Shown in pieces: positions 1 to 7,568 of a stretch of 64,000 bases of DNA. How positions within the stretch are numbered: position 1 is the stretch's first letter; every line of letters begins with the position of its first letter. Under the pieces are notes generated by a model. The model made no database searches. It was not told where the DNA came from and saw only the letters and a list, made by a program, of their open reading frames with translations. Origin of the DNA: Mucilaginibacter sp. UBA5151 (lineage in GTDB: Bacteria > Bacteroidota > Bacteroidia > Sphingobacteriales > Sphingobacteriaceae); NCBI GenBank assembly GCA_002413785.1, contig DHXR01000064.1, positions 19,163 to 83,162 of the forward strand, given 5' to 3'. Both the position numbers and the translations under genes were made by a program.

Positions 1-1399
1 GTACCACGATAGAACCTTCGATACCTGCATTTTCGCAGATCTGGCGTAAAGGTTCTTCAATAGCGCGACGAATGATCTGGATACCAGTATTTTCATCATC
101 ATTATCACCTTTAAGGTCAACCAAAGCTTCTACTGCACGAATGAAAGCTACACCACCACCGGCAACTATACCTTCTTCAACAGCTGCACGGGTAGCGTGC
201 AAAGCATCATCAACACGGTCTTTCTTTTCTTTCATTTCAACCTCAGAAGCAGCACCGATATATAATACAGCAACACCACCGGATAATTTGGCTAAACGCT
301 CTTGCAACTTTTCTTTATCGTAATCAGAAGTTGTAGTTTCTATCTGGGTCCTGATCTCGCTAACACGGCCTTTAATCATATCCGGATCACCGATACCATT
401 AATAATAGTAGTGTTATCTTTATCAATTGTAATCTTTTCAGCTTGTCCTAAAAATGAAAGGTCAGCGCTTTCTAATTTATAGCCTCTTTCTTCCGAAATT
501 ACTGTACCACCTGTTAAAACAGCTATATCTTCAAGCATTGCTTTTCTACGGTCACCAAAGCCTGGAGCCTTAACAGCTGCAACTTTTAATGAGCCGCGGA
601 TCTTGTTAACTACTAAAGTAGCCAGGGCTTCACCGTCAAGGTCTTCAGCAATAATTAATAAGGGTTTTCCGGTTTGAACCTGCTTTTCCAGAATAGGAAG
701 CAATTCTTTCATGGAAGATATTTTTTTATCATAAATCAGGATGTAGGGATTTTCGAGTTCTACTTCCATTTTGTCAGCATTGGTAACAAAGTATGGAGAT
801 AGGTAACCACGGTCAAACTGCATACCTTCAACAGTCTTAACTTCAGTTTCAGTTCCTTTTGCTTCTTCAACTGTAATTACGCCACCGGTACCCACTTTCT
901 TCATAGCATCAGCAATCATTTCACCAATAACTTCATCATTATTTGCTGAAATAGAAGCTACTTGTTTGATCTTACTAAAATCATCACCAACATCCTGTTT
1001 TTGTGATTTTAAGTTTTCTACAACAACTCTTACAGCTTTGTCGATACCGCGTTTCAAATCCATTGGGTTAGCGCCGGCAGCCACGTTTTTAATACCTGCA
1101 GTAACGATAGCCTGTGCTAAAACTGTAGCAGTGGTTGTACCGTCACCCGCAATATCAGCAGTTTTTGATGCAACTTCTTTTAACATTTGGGCGCCCATAT
1201 TTTCAATGGGATCTTTCAATTCGATTTCCTTTGCAACAGTTACACCATCTTTGGTAATAACCGGTGATCCGAATTTTTTATCAATAATTACGTGACGGCC
1301 CTTGGGTCCTAATGTCACTTTTACTGCGTTTGCTAAAATATCAACGCCGCGTTTTAAAGCATCGCGTGCTTCTACATTATATTTAACTTGTTTTGACAT
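1..1399 (-). CDS. groL: 60 kDa chaperonin GroEL, N-terminal 466 residues (cut by window start)
   Basis: ATP-dependent cytosolic chaperonin that folds proteins in a double-ring complex capped by GroES. The minus-strand reading frame starts at ATG 1397-1399 (MSKQVKYNVEARDALKRG) and runs off the left edge without a stop. About 466 of the usual ~545 residues are present. Family motifs are visible: LGPKGRHV near residue 30, GDGTTTATVLAQA near residue 85, AGANPMDLKRG near 110, and VKAPGFGDRRKAML near 275. It lies 58 bp downstream of groES in the same direction, the usual groESL operon. No CIRCE element was found upstream of groES, so HrcA control is not supported. Identity is very secure; only the C-terminus is unseen. 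Confidence 0.97.
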   Translation of the reverse strand, partial: MSKQVKYNVEARDALKRGVDILANAVKVTLGPKGRHVIIDKKFGSPVITKDGVTVAKEIELKDPIENMGAQMLKEVASKTADIAGDGTTTATVLAQAIVTAGIKNVAAGANPMDLKRGIDKAVRVVVENLKSQKQDVGDDFSKIKQVASISANNDEVIGEMIADAMKKVGTGGVITVEEAKGTETEVKTVEGMQFDRGYLSPYFVTNADKMEVELENPYILIYDKKISSMKELLPILEKQVQTGKPLLIIAEDLDGEALATLVVNKIRGSLKVAAVKAPGFGDRRKAMLEDIAVLTGGTVISEERGYKLESADLSFLGQAEKITIDKDNTTIINGIGDPDMIKGRVSEIRTQIETTTSDYDKEKLQERLAKLSGGVAVLYIGAASEVEMKEKKDRVDDALHATRAAVEEGIVAGGGVAFIRAVEALVDLKGDNDDENTGIQIIRRAIEEPLRQICENAGIEGSIVV

Positions 1400-1457
1400 G
1401 TCTTTTTAAATTTTTTGTTTGAATGTTTTAAGTTTTTCAGAAGGAATATCCTTGATC

Positions 1458-1754
1458 TTAAACAAATTTCCAATGGATGTCAGATTCTTTCATAATCAAG
1501 TAATCCTTGCCTTCGTAGGTAACTTCAGTACCGGCATATTTACCATACAAAACTACATCTCCTACTTTATAGGTCATCGGGATAAGATTACCTGTTTGTT
1601 CACTTTTTCTACCGGGCCCAACCGCTACGATTGTTCCTTTTTGTGGTTTCTCTTGTGCTGTTTCAGGTATGTAAATACCCGAAGCGGTTTTAGTTTCGGC
1701 AGGAGCAGCTTCAACAACTACTCTATCTGCACCAGGTTCAACGTTTAATGCCAT
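1458..1754 (-). CDS. groES: 10 kDa co-chaperonin GroES
   Basis: Heptameric lid of the GroEL folding chamber. The 98-residue length is typical. The sequence has the mobile-loop segment ETKTASGIYIPETAQEKPQ (about residues 20-38) that docks on GroEL, then GTIVAVGPG and the C-terminal DYLIMKESDIHWKFV. It is the first gene of a groES-groL operon, with groL 58 bp downstream. The start ATG at 1752-1754 is the only reasonable one. Confidence 0.97.
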   Translation of the reverse strand: MALNVEPGADRVVVEAAPAETKTASGIYIPETAQEKPQKGTIVAVGPGRKSEQTGNLIPMTYKVGDVVLYGKYAGTEVTYEGKDYLIMKESDIHWKFV

Positions 1755-1822
1755 AGTTATACTATTTGTTTAATTAAATGTAATTTAAGTTTCAATTGCT
1801 TTTCCTCATCAATTATGCCAAG

Positions 1823-1830
1823 CAAATACA
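1823..1830 (-). promoter_or_regulatory. Possible -7 box of the groES promoter
   Basis: The minus strand reads TGTATTTG, seven of eight matches to the Bacteroidetes -7 consensus TAnnTTTG, about 70 bp before the groES start. I see no clear TTTG -33 box at 19-21 bp spacing, so this is weak. Confidence 0.25.
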
Positions 1831-1983
1831 ATACCCCTAATTGACAGGGAATACTGATGTATTGGCAGATTTTTTTAATTGACAATTTTTATTTATTATT
1901 CCTGTAAGCCCGAAATGCCATCATGGCAGTACGTTTTTTAATTACCCTGTTCGTTGAGGGCGGTAACACCGATAATTTTCAAT

Positions 1984-2028
1984 AAAAAGGCCACAGTCCC
2001 GGTTTCGCCGGTACGATGGCCTTTTTTT
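1984..2028 (-). terminator. Rho-independent terminator after secG
   Basis: AAAAAGGCCA (1984-1993) pairs with TGGCCTTTTT (2017-2026) around a GC-rich loop. Both sides carry A or T runs, so it could work in both directions. It lies 15 bp beyond the secG stop codon, separating the secG unit from groESL. Confidence 0.8.
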
Positions 2029-2042
2029 ATAAATTCCGGTTC

Positions 2043-2408
2043 TTAATGCTTAACAGGGGCTGCAGGTTGCTGTTTGGCCGGCTGAGCTGAACCTGGTAAA
2101 TTAAACGGAGTTGAGTTGGCCGGGGCCAGCGGTGCTGATGCTTTGGCCTTTTGTTCTTTAAACTTGTCGGTGGTTTGCCCGGTACCGGCTTTCACTGCAA
2201 CATTTATTGCCATTGATAAAACCATTAAAGTAATCGCAAGCGCCCAGGTGCCCTTTTCCAAAAAATCACCTGTTTTTTGTACTCCCATCAGTTGCGATGA
2301 GCTTGAAAAATTGGACGATAAACCACCACCTTTGGGGTTTTGAATTAAAACTATCAGTACTAATAGTACACAAACAATGATGGCGATGATCAAAAATAGT
2401 TGATACAT
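2043..2408 (-). CDS. secG: Protein-export membrane protein SecG
   Basis: Small inner-membrane subunit of the SecYEG translocon. The 121-residue protein starts MYQLFLIIAIIVCVLLVLI (first membrane segment), followed by the SecG signature LIQNPKGGGLSS (about residues 21-32), QLMGVQKTGDFLEKGTW, and a second hydrophobic segment near residues 55-75. The tail is rich in Pro, Ala and Gln, as in other Bacteroidota SecG. It starts 9 bp after the stop of the TPR-like gene, suggesting co-transcription with the lptE block. Confidence 0.93.
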   Translation of the reverse strand: MYQLFLIIAIIVCVLLVLIVLIQNPKGGGLSSNFSSSSQLMGVQKTGDFLEKGTWALAITLMVLSMAINVAVKAGTGQTTDKFKEQKAKASAPLAPANSTPFNLPGSAQPAKQQPAAPVKH

Positions 2409-2417
2409 TATTTTATA

Positions 2418-3941
2418 TTAATTGGTTTTCTTTTCTAACTGTTCTATCTTGTCGGCAAAGTAACGGCTTTTTTCCGGAAATTTCAACATCAATTTTTTGT
2501 AAGATGCTATCGCTTTGTGATAAAGCATCTGGTCCGAATAAATAGCGGCCAACGTTTCGGTTACTAATTCATCACGGTCTTCCGAACTTTTTTTGGCTTT
2601 ATTTTCATTATCCAGCTTATCGCTGCTTTGAGGCCTGATTTGTGGTTCTTCCTTAATAAAGCGTTCAATAATTACATGTTCCTTGCGCTTCGGGTCCAAA
2701 GGGGCCGCAAGCGGTGCCGTACTTTTGTCCAATTCTTCAATGGAAGTGATATGGAAAATATTCTCAAAATACTGTTGCTGTAATTCGTCAGTGGGCTTTT
2801 TGAATCTGTTATTGGGGTTAAATACCTCTGATTTTATATATGGCTGATACCCCCCGGCATGTTCCCTTCGTGTTTTATCAAGCCACCACATAAAGGTATA
2901 TGGCATCTTTTCGTCATGGTACTTTGATACATCCTGGTGTCCGGCATCATTGGTCACCGGGTTATTTTCAGCAGTTGTGTTGACTGTATATGTAATCGAA
3001 TCCTGCTTGGGTTCATCCTCTCCAACCATCGGTGCAGGTTCACCAGGCACCCTGTTGAACATAAAAAAATCTGGCTTGGGGCTATCTTCAGGCATCCGGT
3101 TTTCCTTTGCATCTTCGATTTCAACCGATGGATGGGCGTTTCCAGGCGCAATACCAATATCTTCTATGCCGACGATTTCATCGAAAGTTTCCCCGGTAAC
3201 CGGTTCATGAATCAATTCCGGCTCTTGAGGTACCGGTACTTCAACCGGGGATACCGATTCATGTATTTCATTGAACTTGTTTTCAACAGGAATACCGGAT
3301 TCGGCATTTTCAGCAACAGTAGTATGAGTTAGTTCAGGCTCTTGCGGAGTCGGGACGGCCGCAGTTTCATAAGTTTCCGTTGTATTGTTTTCAACATGAT
3401 CTTCAAATGCACTATTCGCCGGAATCTCATCAACAGCTTCGTTTAACTGGTGCTCCCCGGTTACAAGGTTTTGTACAGAAAAATCTGCTTCAGGCTCATT
3501 TGGGTGTTGATGGTGAAAAACTTCAGCTGTTGCTTCCGCCTCAATTTCAATTAAAGACTGTTCATTAAAATACCGAACGCCTTCAACATCTTCCACGTCT
3601 TCCTGGTGATTGGATATCACCGTTTCTGTATCCTCCTGCTGCCGGTAATGTCCGCGTGAAAGAAAATTGTTTTCAATTATTATCTTTTCATCAGGTACGC
3701 CAACAAAAGTTGCAGGGGCATTGATTAACTTATATAAGGATTTGGGGTTAAAATAAACCGATGCCTGCCTTAAATTTTTTTCATCACTGGCATGTGCCAG
3801 TAAAGCCTGTAAGATGCCGCTCTGCGGAAAATCATTAACCAGCTGCTGGAAATTATAAGCATACAAATGGGCGTCATTAGCCGGATTGGCTAATAAGGTC
3901 CATAAAAATTCGTTCTGACTATTATTAAAATGTTGATCCAC
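2418..3941 (-). CDS. Conserved hypothetical protein with C-terminal TPR-like segment
   Basis: A 507-residue protein without a signal peptide or membrane segment. The N-terminus (about 1-120) is ordinary. Residues about 120-340 are acidic, rich in Glu, Pro and Val, and look low-complexity and disordered. The C-terminal ~60 residues resemble a tetratricopeptide helix pair (AAIYSDQMLYHKAIASYKKL followed by a KFPEKS turn). It lies between lptE and secG in one directon with small gaps, so it is probably co-transcribed with envelope-biogenesis genes. I do not recognise a specific function; a scaffolding role is possible but not shown. Confidence 0.8.
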   Translation of the reverse strand: MDQHFNNSQNEFLWTLLANPANDAHLYAYNFQQLVNDFPQSGILQALLAHASDEKNLRQASVYFNPKSLYKLINAPATFVGVPDEKIIIENNFLSRGHYRQQEDTETVISNHQEDVEDVEGVRYFNEQSLIEIEAEATAEVFHHQHPNEPEADFSVQNLVTGEHQLNEAVDEIPANSAFEDHVENNTTETYETAAVPTPQEPELTHTTVAENAESGIPVENKFNEIHESVSPVEVPVPQEPELIHEPVTGETFDEIVGIEDIGIAPGNAHPSVEIEDAKENRMPEDSPKPDFFMFNRVPGEPAPMVGEDEPKQDSITYTVNTTAENNPVTNDAGHQDVSKYHDEKMPYTFMWWLDKTRREHAGGYQPYIKSEVFNPNNRFKKPTDELQQQYFENIFHITSIEELDKSTAPLAAPLDPKRKEHVIIERFIKEEPQIRPQSSDKLDNENKAKKSSEDRDELVTETLAAIYSDQMLYHKAIASYKKLMLKFPEKSRYFADKIEQLEKKTN

Positions 3942-3962
3942 GAGGTTGAAACTACAAATTGC

Positions 3963-4487
3963 TTACCAATTTGCAAAGGCTTTGTTAAAAATATCTTCTG
4001 TTAACTGTTTATTAATTGCTGCAATCAATGTTTGCTCCTGCCCATTAATATCTCCTTTAAATGGTAAGGACTTCGAAAACGACGATTCAAAATCATCCTT
4101 TTTCTCCAACTTACTTACATATTTCACATTAACCGTAATCGTTAACTGGCTTGCACCAGCAATAGGCGCCACATTGGGAGAAACAGCATTTACAGATACC
4201 GGCGAAATTTCATAACCTGTAATTGAGCCGGACATTGATGCATCTGCAGTTTCGCCTGTAACAATACTCAGGCTCGTTGTGGTCCTGATACGGTTTTTTA
4301 AAGCTTCAGTAAATTGAGTGCTCAAATTATTAACTACAAGCGCGGCATTGTTTTCAAAAAAATCGACCTTGATTGTCTTCATATTAGCAGGAATTGACGC
4401 ACCGTTCAAACTTAACTTATAAGTACATGAAGGGCTAACCAATATTAAACAAACCAACAGCATTAATAATCCTGTAATCCTTTTCAT
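3963..4487 (-). CDS. lptE: LptE-like LPS-assembly lipoprotein
   Basis: Predicted outer-membrane lipoprotein that partners LptD in delivering lipopolysaccharide to the cell surface. The 174-residue sequence has a lipoprotein signal (MKRITGLLMLLVCLILVSPSC, lipobox ending at Cys21), then CTYKLSLNGASIPANMKTIKV, a pattern typical of Bacteroidota LptE. A central TTSLSIV..ADASMSGSITGYEISPV segment matches the family beta structure. It starts 4 bp after the sigma-54 activator gene stops, so the two are co-transcribed. Assignment rests on motif pattern and the conserved miaB-activator-lptE-secG order. Confidence 0.82.
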   Translation of the reverse strand: MKRITGLLMLLVCLILVSPSCTYKLSLNGASIPANMKTIKVDFFENNAALVVNNLSTQFTEALKNRIRTTTSLSIVTGETADASMSGSITGYEISPVSVNAVSPNVAPIAGASQLTITVNVKYVSKLEKKDDFESSFSKSLPFKGDINGQEQTLIAAINKQLTEDIFNKAFANW

Positions 4488-4491
4488 TTAA

Positions 4492-5727
4492 TTATAAATT
4501 TAACTCTTTTATTTTCCTGTACAAAGTCCTTTCTGATATCCCCAGTTCACTTGCCGCCAGCTTCCGTTTCCCTTTATGCTTTTTTAGCGCTTTACGGATC
4601 AGGTCCGACTCTTTATCTATCAGCGAAAGCGATTCTTCAACCTCTTCAGCATCGTGGGTAATATTATAAGGATTTGTGTTATTATTATTGATAACTGGTT
4701 TTTGCAAAGTAAATTGTGTTTCCGGTGTCCCCGGCAGTTCGATATCCCTGTATAACTGGTTTAGGGTTTGAGAATGGCTGGCATGATTGACGGAAACGCC
4801 GCCATGTTCGATGATATCAGCAACCAGTTTTTTCAGTTCAACCATATCGCGCTTCATATCAAACAATACCTTGTATAATATGTCCCGTTCCGAAAAATCC
4901 TCCTTTTGCTGTTTGTCAAGCCGCATGGGCAAGTTCCGGCCGCTTGTTTCGAGAGGGATATAGGTAAGCAGGGTTTGTCCGGTAATCACACGGTCGCGCT
5001 CAAGTACTGCGAGCTGTTCGGCCATATTTTTCAATTGCCTGATATTCCCCGGCCACGAATAATTAACTAATACCTGCTGTGCTTCTTCGTCCAGTTGTAT
5101 CGGCGGCGTGCGGTATTTATCGGTAAAATCAGAAGTAAATTTCCTGAATAATAAATAAACATCCTCTTTCCTGTCCCGCAATGGCGGAATACGCAAGGGA
5201 ACTGTATTTAACCTGTAATAAAGATCTTCCCTGAATTTGCCGCTTTTAACCGCATCGTAAACATCTACATTGGTAGCAGCTATTACACGGACGTTTGTTT
5301 TTTCGACCTTTGATGAACCGACCTTAATATACTGTCCCGATTCAAGCACCCTTAACAGGCGTGCCTGGGTACCCAAGGGCATTTCGGCAATTTCATCTAA
5401 AAATATGGTTCCGCCGTTTACAGTTTCAAAATAGCCTTTACGCTCGCCAACAGCGCCGGTGTATGCCCCTTTTTCGTGCCCGAATAATTCAGAGTCAATC
5501 GTCCCTTCGGGTATTGCACCGCAGTTTACAGCAATAAAGGGCCCGTGCTTGCGCGGACTCATTTGATGAATAATGTGTGAAAACACTTCCTTCCCGCTGC
5601 CGCTCTCCCCCGTAATCAAAACAGAAATATCTGTCGGCGCTACCTGGTTAGCTATGTTTATTGCCCGGTTTAGCAAAGGCGAATTGCCGATGATACCGAA
5701 GCGTTGTTTTATTTCTTGTATTTCCAT
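4492..5727 (-). CDS. Sigma-54-dependent transcriptional activator, no sensory domain
   Basis: AAA+ activator of sigma-54 RNA polymerase. Visible elements: Walker A GESGSGKE (about residue 41), the sigma-54 contact loop as GAYTGA, Walker B GGTIFLDEIAEMP, the arginine-finger region, and a C-terminal Fis-type helix-turn-helix (KLAASELGISERTLYRKIKEL). There is no receiver, GAF or PAS domain: the AAA+ domain starts almost at once, so input must come from a partner or from expression level. I place the start at ATG 5725-5727 (MEIQEIKQRFGIIGNS). The in-frame ATG 57 bp upstream lies in AT-rich repeat DNA and would add an unlikely 19-residue extension. Confidence 0.9.
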   Translation of the reverse strand: MEIQEIKQRFGIIGNSPLLNRAINIANQVAPTDISVLITGESGSGKEVFSHIIHQMSPRKHGPFIAVNCGAIPEGTIDSELFGHEKGAYTGAVGERKGYFETVNGGTIFLDEIAEMPLGTQARLLRVLESGQYIKVGSSKVEKTNVRVIAATNVDVYDAVKSGKFREDLYYRLNTVPLRIPPLRDRKEDVYLLFRKFTSDFTDKYRTPPIQLDEEAQQVLVNYSWPGNIRQLKNMAEQLAVLERDRVITGQTLLTYIPLETSGRNLPMRLDKQQKEDFSERDILYKVLFDMKRDMVELKKLVADIIEHGGVSVNHASHSQTLNQLYRDIELPGTPETQFTLQKPVINNNNTNPYNITHDAEEVEESLSLIDKESDLIRKALKKHKGKRKLAASELGISERTLYRKIKELNL

Positions 5728-5801
5728 AATTTTCAATTTGAAAATTTGGTGATTTGAAAATTTGAAAATTAAAGCAATCTTCAAATTTCCAAATCATCAA
5801 A
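5728..5801. repeat. Intergenic inverted-arm repeat of the TTTGAAAAT type
   Basis: The gap between miaB and the activator gene is made of a short unit (TTTGAAAAT and variants) repeated in one arm (about 5736-5771), then its reverse complement (CTTCAAATTT, AAATCATCAAATT) in a second arm up to about 5801. The whole could fold as an imperfect hairpin. It has the same architecture, with a different unit, as repeats near 7.4, 26.9, 34.2 and 61.6 kb. Confidence 0.6.
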
Positions 5802-7328
5802 TTAACTAATCACTTTTCCAATCAACGTTGCCGTTGTACTCTTTTCAACGAATACGTTTACATACTGGCCTGGTTTATAATTTTCTCCAACGGGAAAAAC
5901 TACCATTGCATTCTGGTCGCTGCGGCCGCAATAATCTTTGTCTGACTTTTTTGAAAAACCTTCTATCAATACTTTTTGGGTACTGCCAACCAGCTTTTGC
6001 AACCTTATGAAAGAATGCTCCTGCTGTTTTGCCACTATCTCTTTCAAACGCTGACGTTTTACAGCATCCGGAATGTCATCTGCATAACGTTTAGCCGCTA
6101 AAGTACCCGGCCTTTCGGAATACATGAACATATACGCGAAATCATATTGCACGTAATCCATCATACTCAACGTATCCTGGTGCTCTTCTTCAGTCTCCGT
6201 ACAAAAACCGGTGATCACATCTGTTGAAATAGCGCATTCAGGAATTATGCGGCGGATGGCATCAATCCTGTTAACGTACCAATCCCGGTCGTATGTACGG
6301 TTCATCAGTTCGAGTACCCGGCTATTGCCTGATTGTACCGGCAGGTGAATATAATTACAAATATTATCGTACTTTTTAATAGTGTATAACACGTCATCTG
6401 TTATATCTTTTGGATGCGAGGTTGAAAAACGCACGCGCAAATCGGGGTTGATCAAGGCGACCATTTCCAAAAGGTTAGCGAAGTTGACGGCCTGACCTTT
6501 TGCCTCACATAAATCCTCTCCTTTTGCCTCACCTAAATCCTCTCCAAAGGAGAGGACTTTAACTTCATTCTTTTCAGAACCCTCTCCTTTGGAGAGGGCA
6601 GGTTGAGGCGTGCTCCACTTATACGAATCCACATTTTGCCCGAGCAAGGTAACCTCGCGGTACCCCCGGTTAAACAAATCAGTGCATTCTTTAACTATTG
6701 AATGAGGGTCACGGCTGCGTTCACGGCCACGGGTAAAAGGCACTACGCAAAACGAGCACATGTTATCGCAACCACGCATAATGGAAACAAATGCATTGAT
6801 GCCGTTACTGTTTAAGCGCACCGGGTTAATATCTGCATAAGTTTCCTCGCGCGACAAAAGCACATTCACTGATCTTTGGCCGCCGTCAACCTGTTCTATG
6901 AGGTTTGGCAGATCGCGGTAAGCATCGGGGCCAACAACAACATCAACCAGTTTTTCTTCCTCTAAAAATTTTGATTTTAAGCGTTCTGCCATGCAACCAA
7001 GTACGCCAACCACCAAACCGGGGTTTCTGACCTTGGCTATGGTAAACTCCCGTAAACGATTACGCACACGCTGTTCCGCGTTTTCGCGAATTGAGCAGGT
7101 GTTTATAAAAATAACATCAGCAATAGTATAGTCAGATGTAGTTTCAAATCCCTGTTCCAATAAAATGGAAGCAACTATCTCACTGTCAGAGAAATTCATG
7201 GCACAGCCATAACTTTCAATATACAGTTTCCGGCCATTATTTTTACCAACAATTGGTTCTAAAACCAAAGCCTCTCCCTGCCTGCCTTCATCGTGTACTT
7301 TATCCGGAATAAGCAAATCCATCATCAT
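5802..7328 (-). CDS. miaB: tRNA-2-methylthio-N6-dimethylallyladenosine synthase MiaB with a 42-residue insertion
   Basis: Radical-SAM methylthiotransferase that adds the 2-methylthio group to i6A37 of tRNA. The N-terminal domain has the three cluster cysteines in YGCAMNFSDSEIV, NTCSIRENAEQ and LGCMAERL. The radical-SAM CxxxCxxC is in RGCDNMCSFCVVPFTRG. A TRAM domain forms the C-terminus. A Lys/Glu/Gly-rich stretch of 42 residues, encoded by palindromic repeat DNA (6489-6614), interrupts the catalytic domain between VDSYKW and VNFANLLEM. I prefer the start at 7326-7328 because the longer frame (to 7355) contains a perfect -7 promoter box. Confidence 0.93.
   Translation of the reverse strand: MMMDLLIPDKVHDEGRQGEALVLEPIVGKNNGRKLYIESYGCAMNFSDSEIVASILLEQGFETTSDYTIADVIFINTCSIRENAEQRVRNRLREFTIAKVRNPGLVVGVLGCMAERLKSKFLEEEKLVDVVVGPDAYRDLPNLIEQVDGGQRSVNVLLSREETYADINPVRLNSNGINAFVSIMRGCDNMCSFCVVPFTRGRERSRDPHSIVKECTDLFNRGYREVTLLGQNVDSYKWSTPQPALSKGEGSEKNEVKVLSFGEDLGEAKGEDLCEAKGQAVNFANLLEMVALINPDLRVRFSTSHPKDITDDVLYTIKKYDNICNYIHLPVQSGNSRVLELMNRTYDRDWYVNRIDAIRRIIPECAISTDVITGFCTETEEEHQDTLSMMDYVQYDFAYMFMYSERPGTLAAKRYADDIPDAVKRQRLKEIVAKQQEHSFIRLQKLVGSTQKVLIEGFSKKSDKDYCGRSDQNAMVVFPVGENYKPGQYVNVFVEKSTTATLIGKVIS
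6489..6614 (-). repeat. In-frame palindromic repeat insertion within miaB
   Basis: 126 bp (42 codons) lying inside the miaB reading frame. It contains CCCTCTCCAAAGGAGAGGG, then CCTCTCCTTTGGAGAGG, then two copies of GAGGATTTA-GTGAGGCAAAAGG (one base differs). These are self-complementary units similar in style to the intergenic double palindromes at 40.2 and 41.1 kb. The insert has no stop codon and preserves the frame on both sides, so the product should still be full-length. Confidence 0.75.
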
Positions 7329-7344
7329 TATAAAAATTAGTTTA

Positions 7345-7352
7345 CAAAAATA
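7345..7352 (-). promoter_or_regulatory. Candidate -7 promoter box for miaB
   Basis: The minus strand reads TATTTTTG, a perfect match to TAnnTTTG, 17 bp before the ATG at 7328. This argues for the shorter MiaB start. No clear TTTG -33 box lies at the usual distance. Confidence 0.45.
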
Positions 7353-7440
7353 CACAAAATTTAAATATAGTGTGACAGATTGTCAGGAATTTCATTTTGG
7401 GTCATTAGGTCATTAGTCATTGGGGTATAAGTTTATAGCA

Positions 7441-7520
7441 TTTATTTAACTTTACAACATTCCAACTTTACAACATTCCAACTTTACAACTTTTGTAACA
7501 TTCCAACATTTCAAGTAATA
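7441..7520. repeat. Intergenic direct repeat of TTTACAACATTCCAAC units
   Basis: Three near-identical copies of TTTACAACATTCCAAC lie head to tail (about 7447-7495), followed by a partly reversed TTGTAACATTCCAACATTTC. They fill the divergent gap between miaB and the first AsmA-like gene. The unit is related to the GTTGTAA units at 34.2 and 61.7 kb. Confidence 0.65.
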
Positions 7521-7568
7521 ACAAAATCTTAGATTTATTGTTGTAAATTTAAAATCACGCGGAAAACA

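Noticed and set aside
1755..2042. CIRCE/HrcA control of groESL
   Set aside because: No TTAGCACTC-N9-GAGTGCTAA inverted repeat is present upstream of groES.
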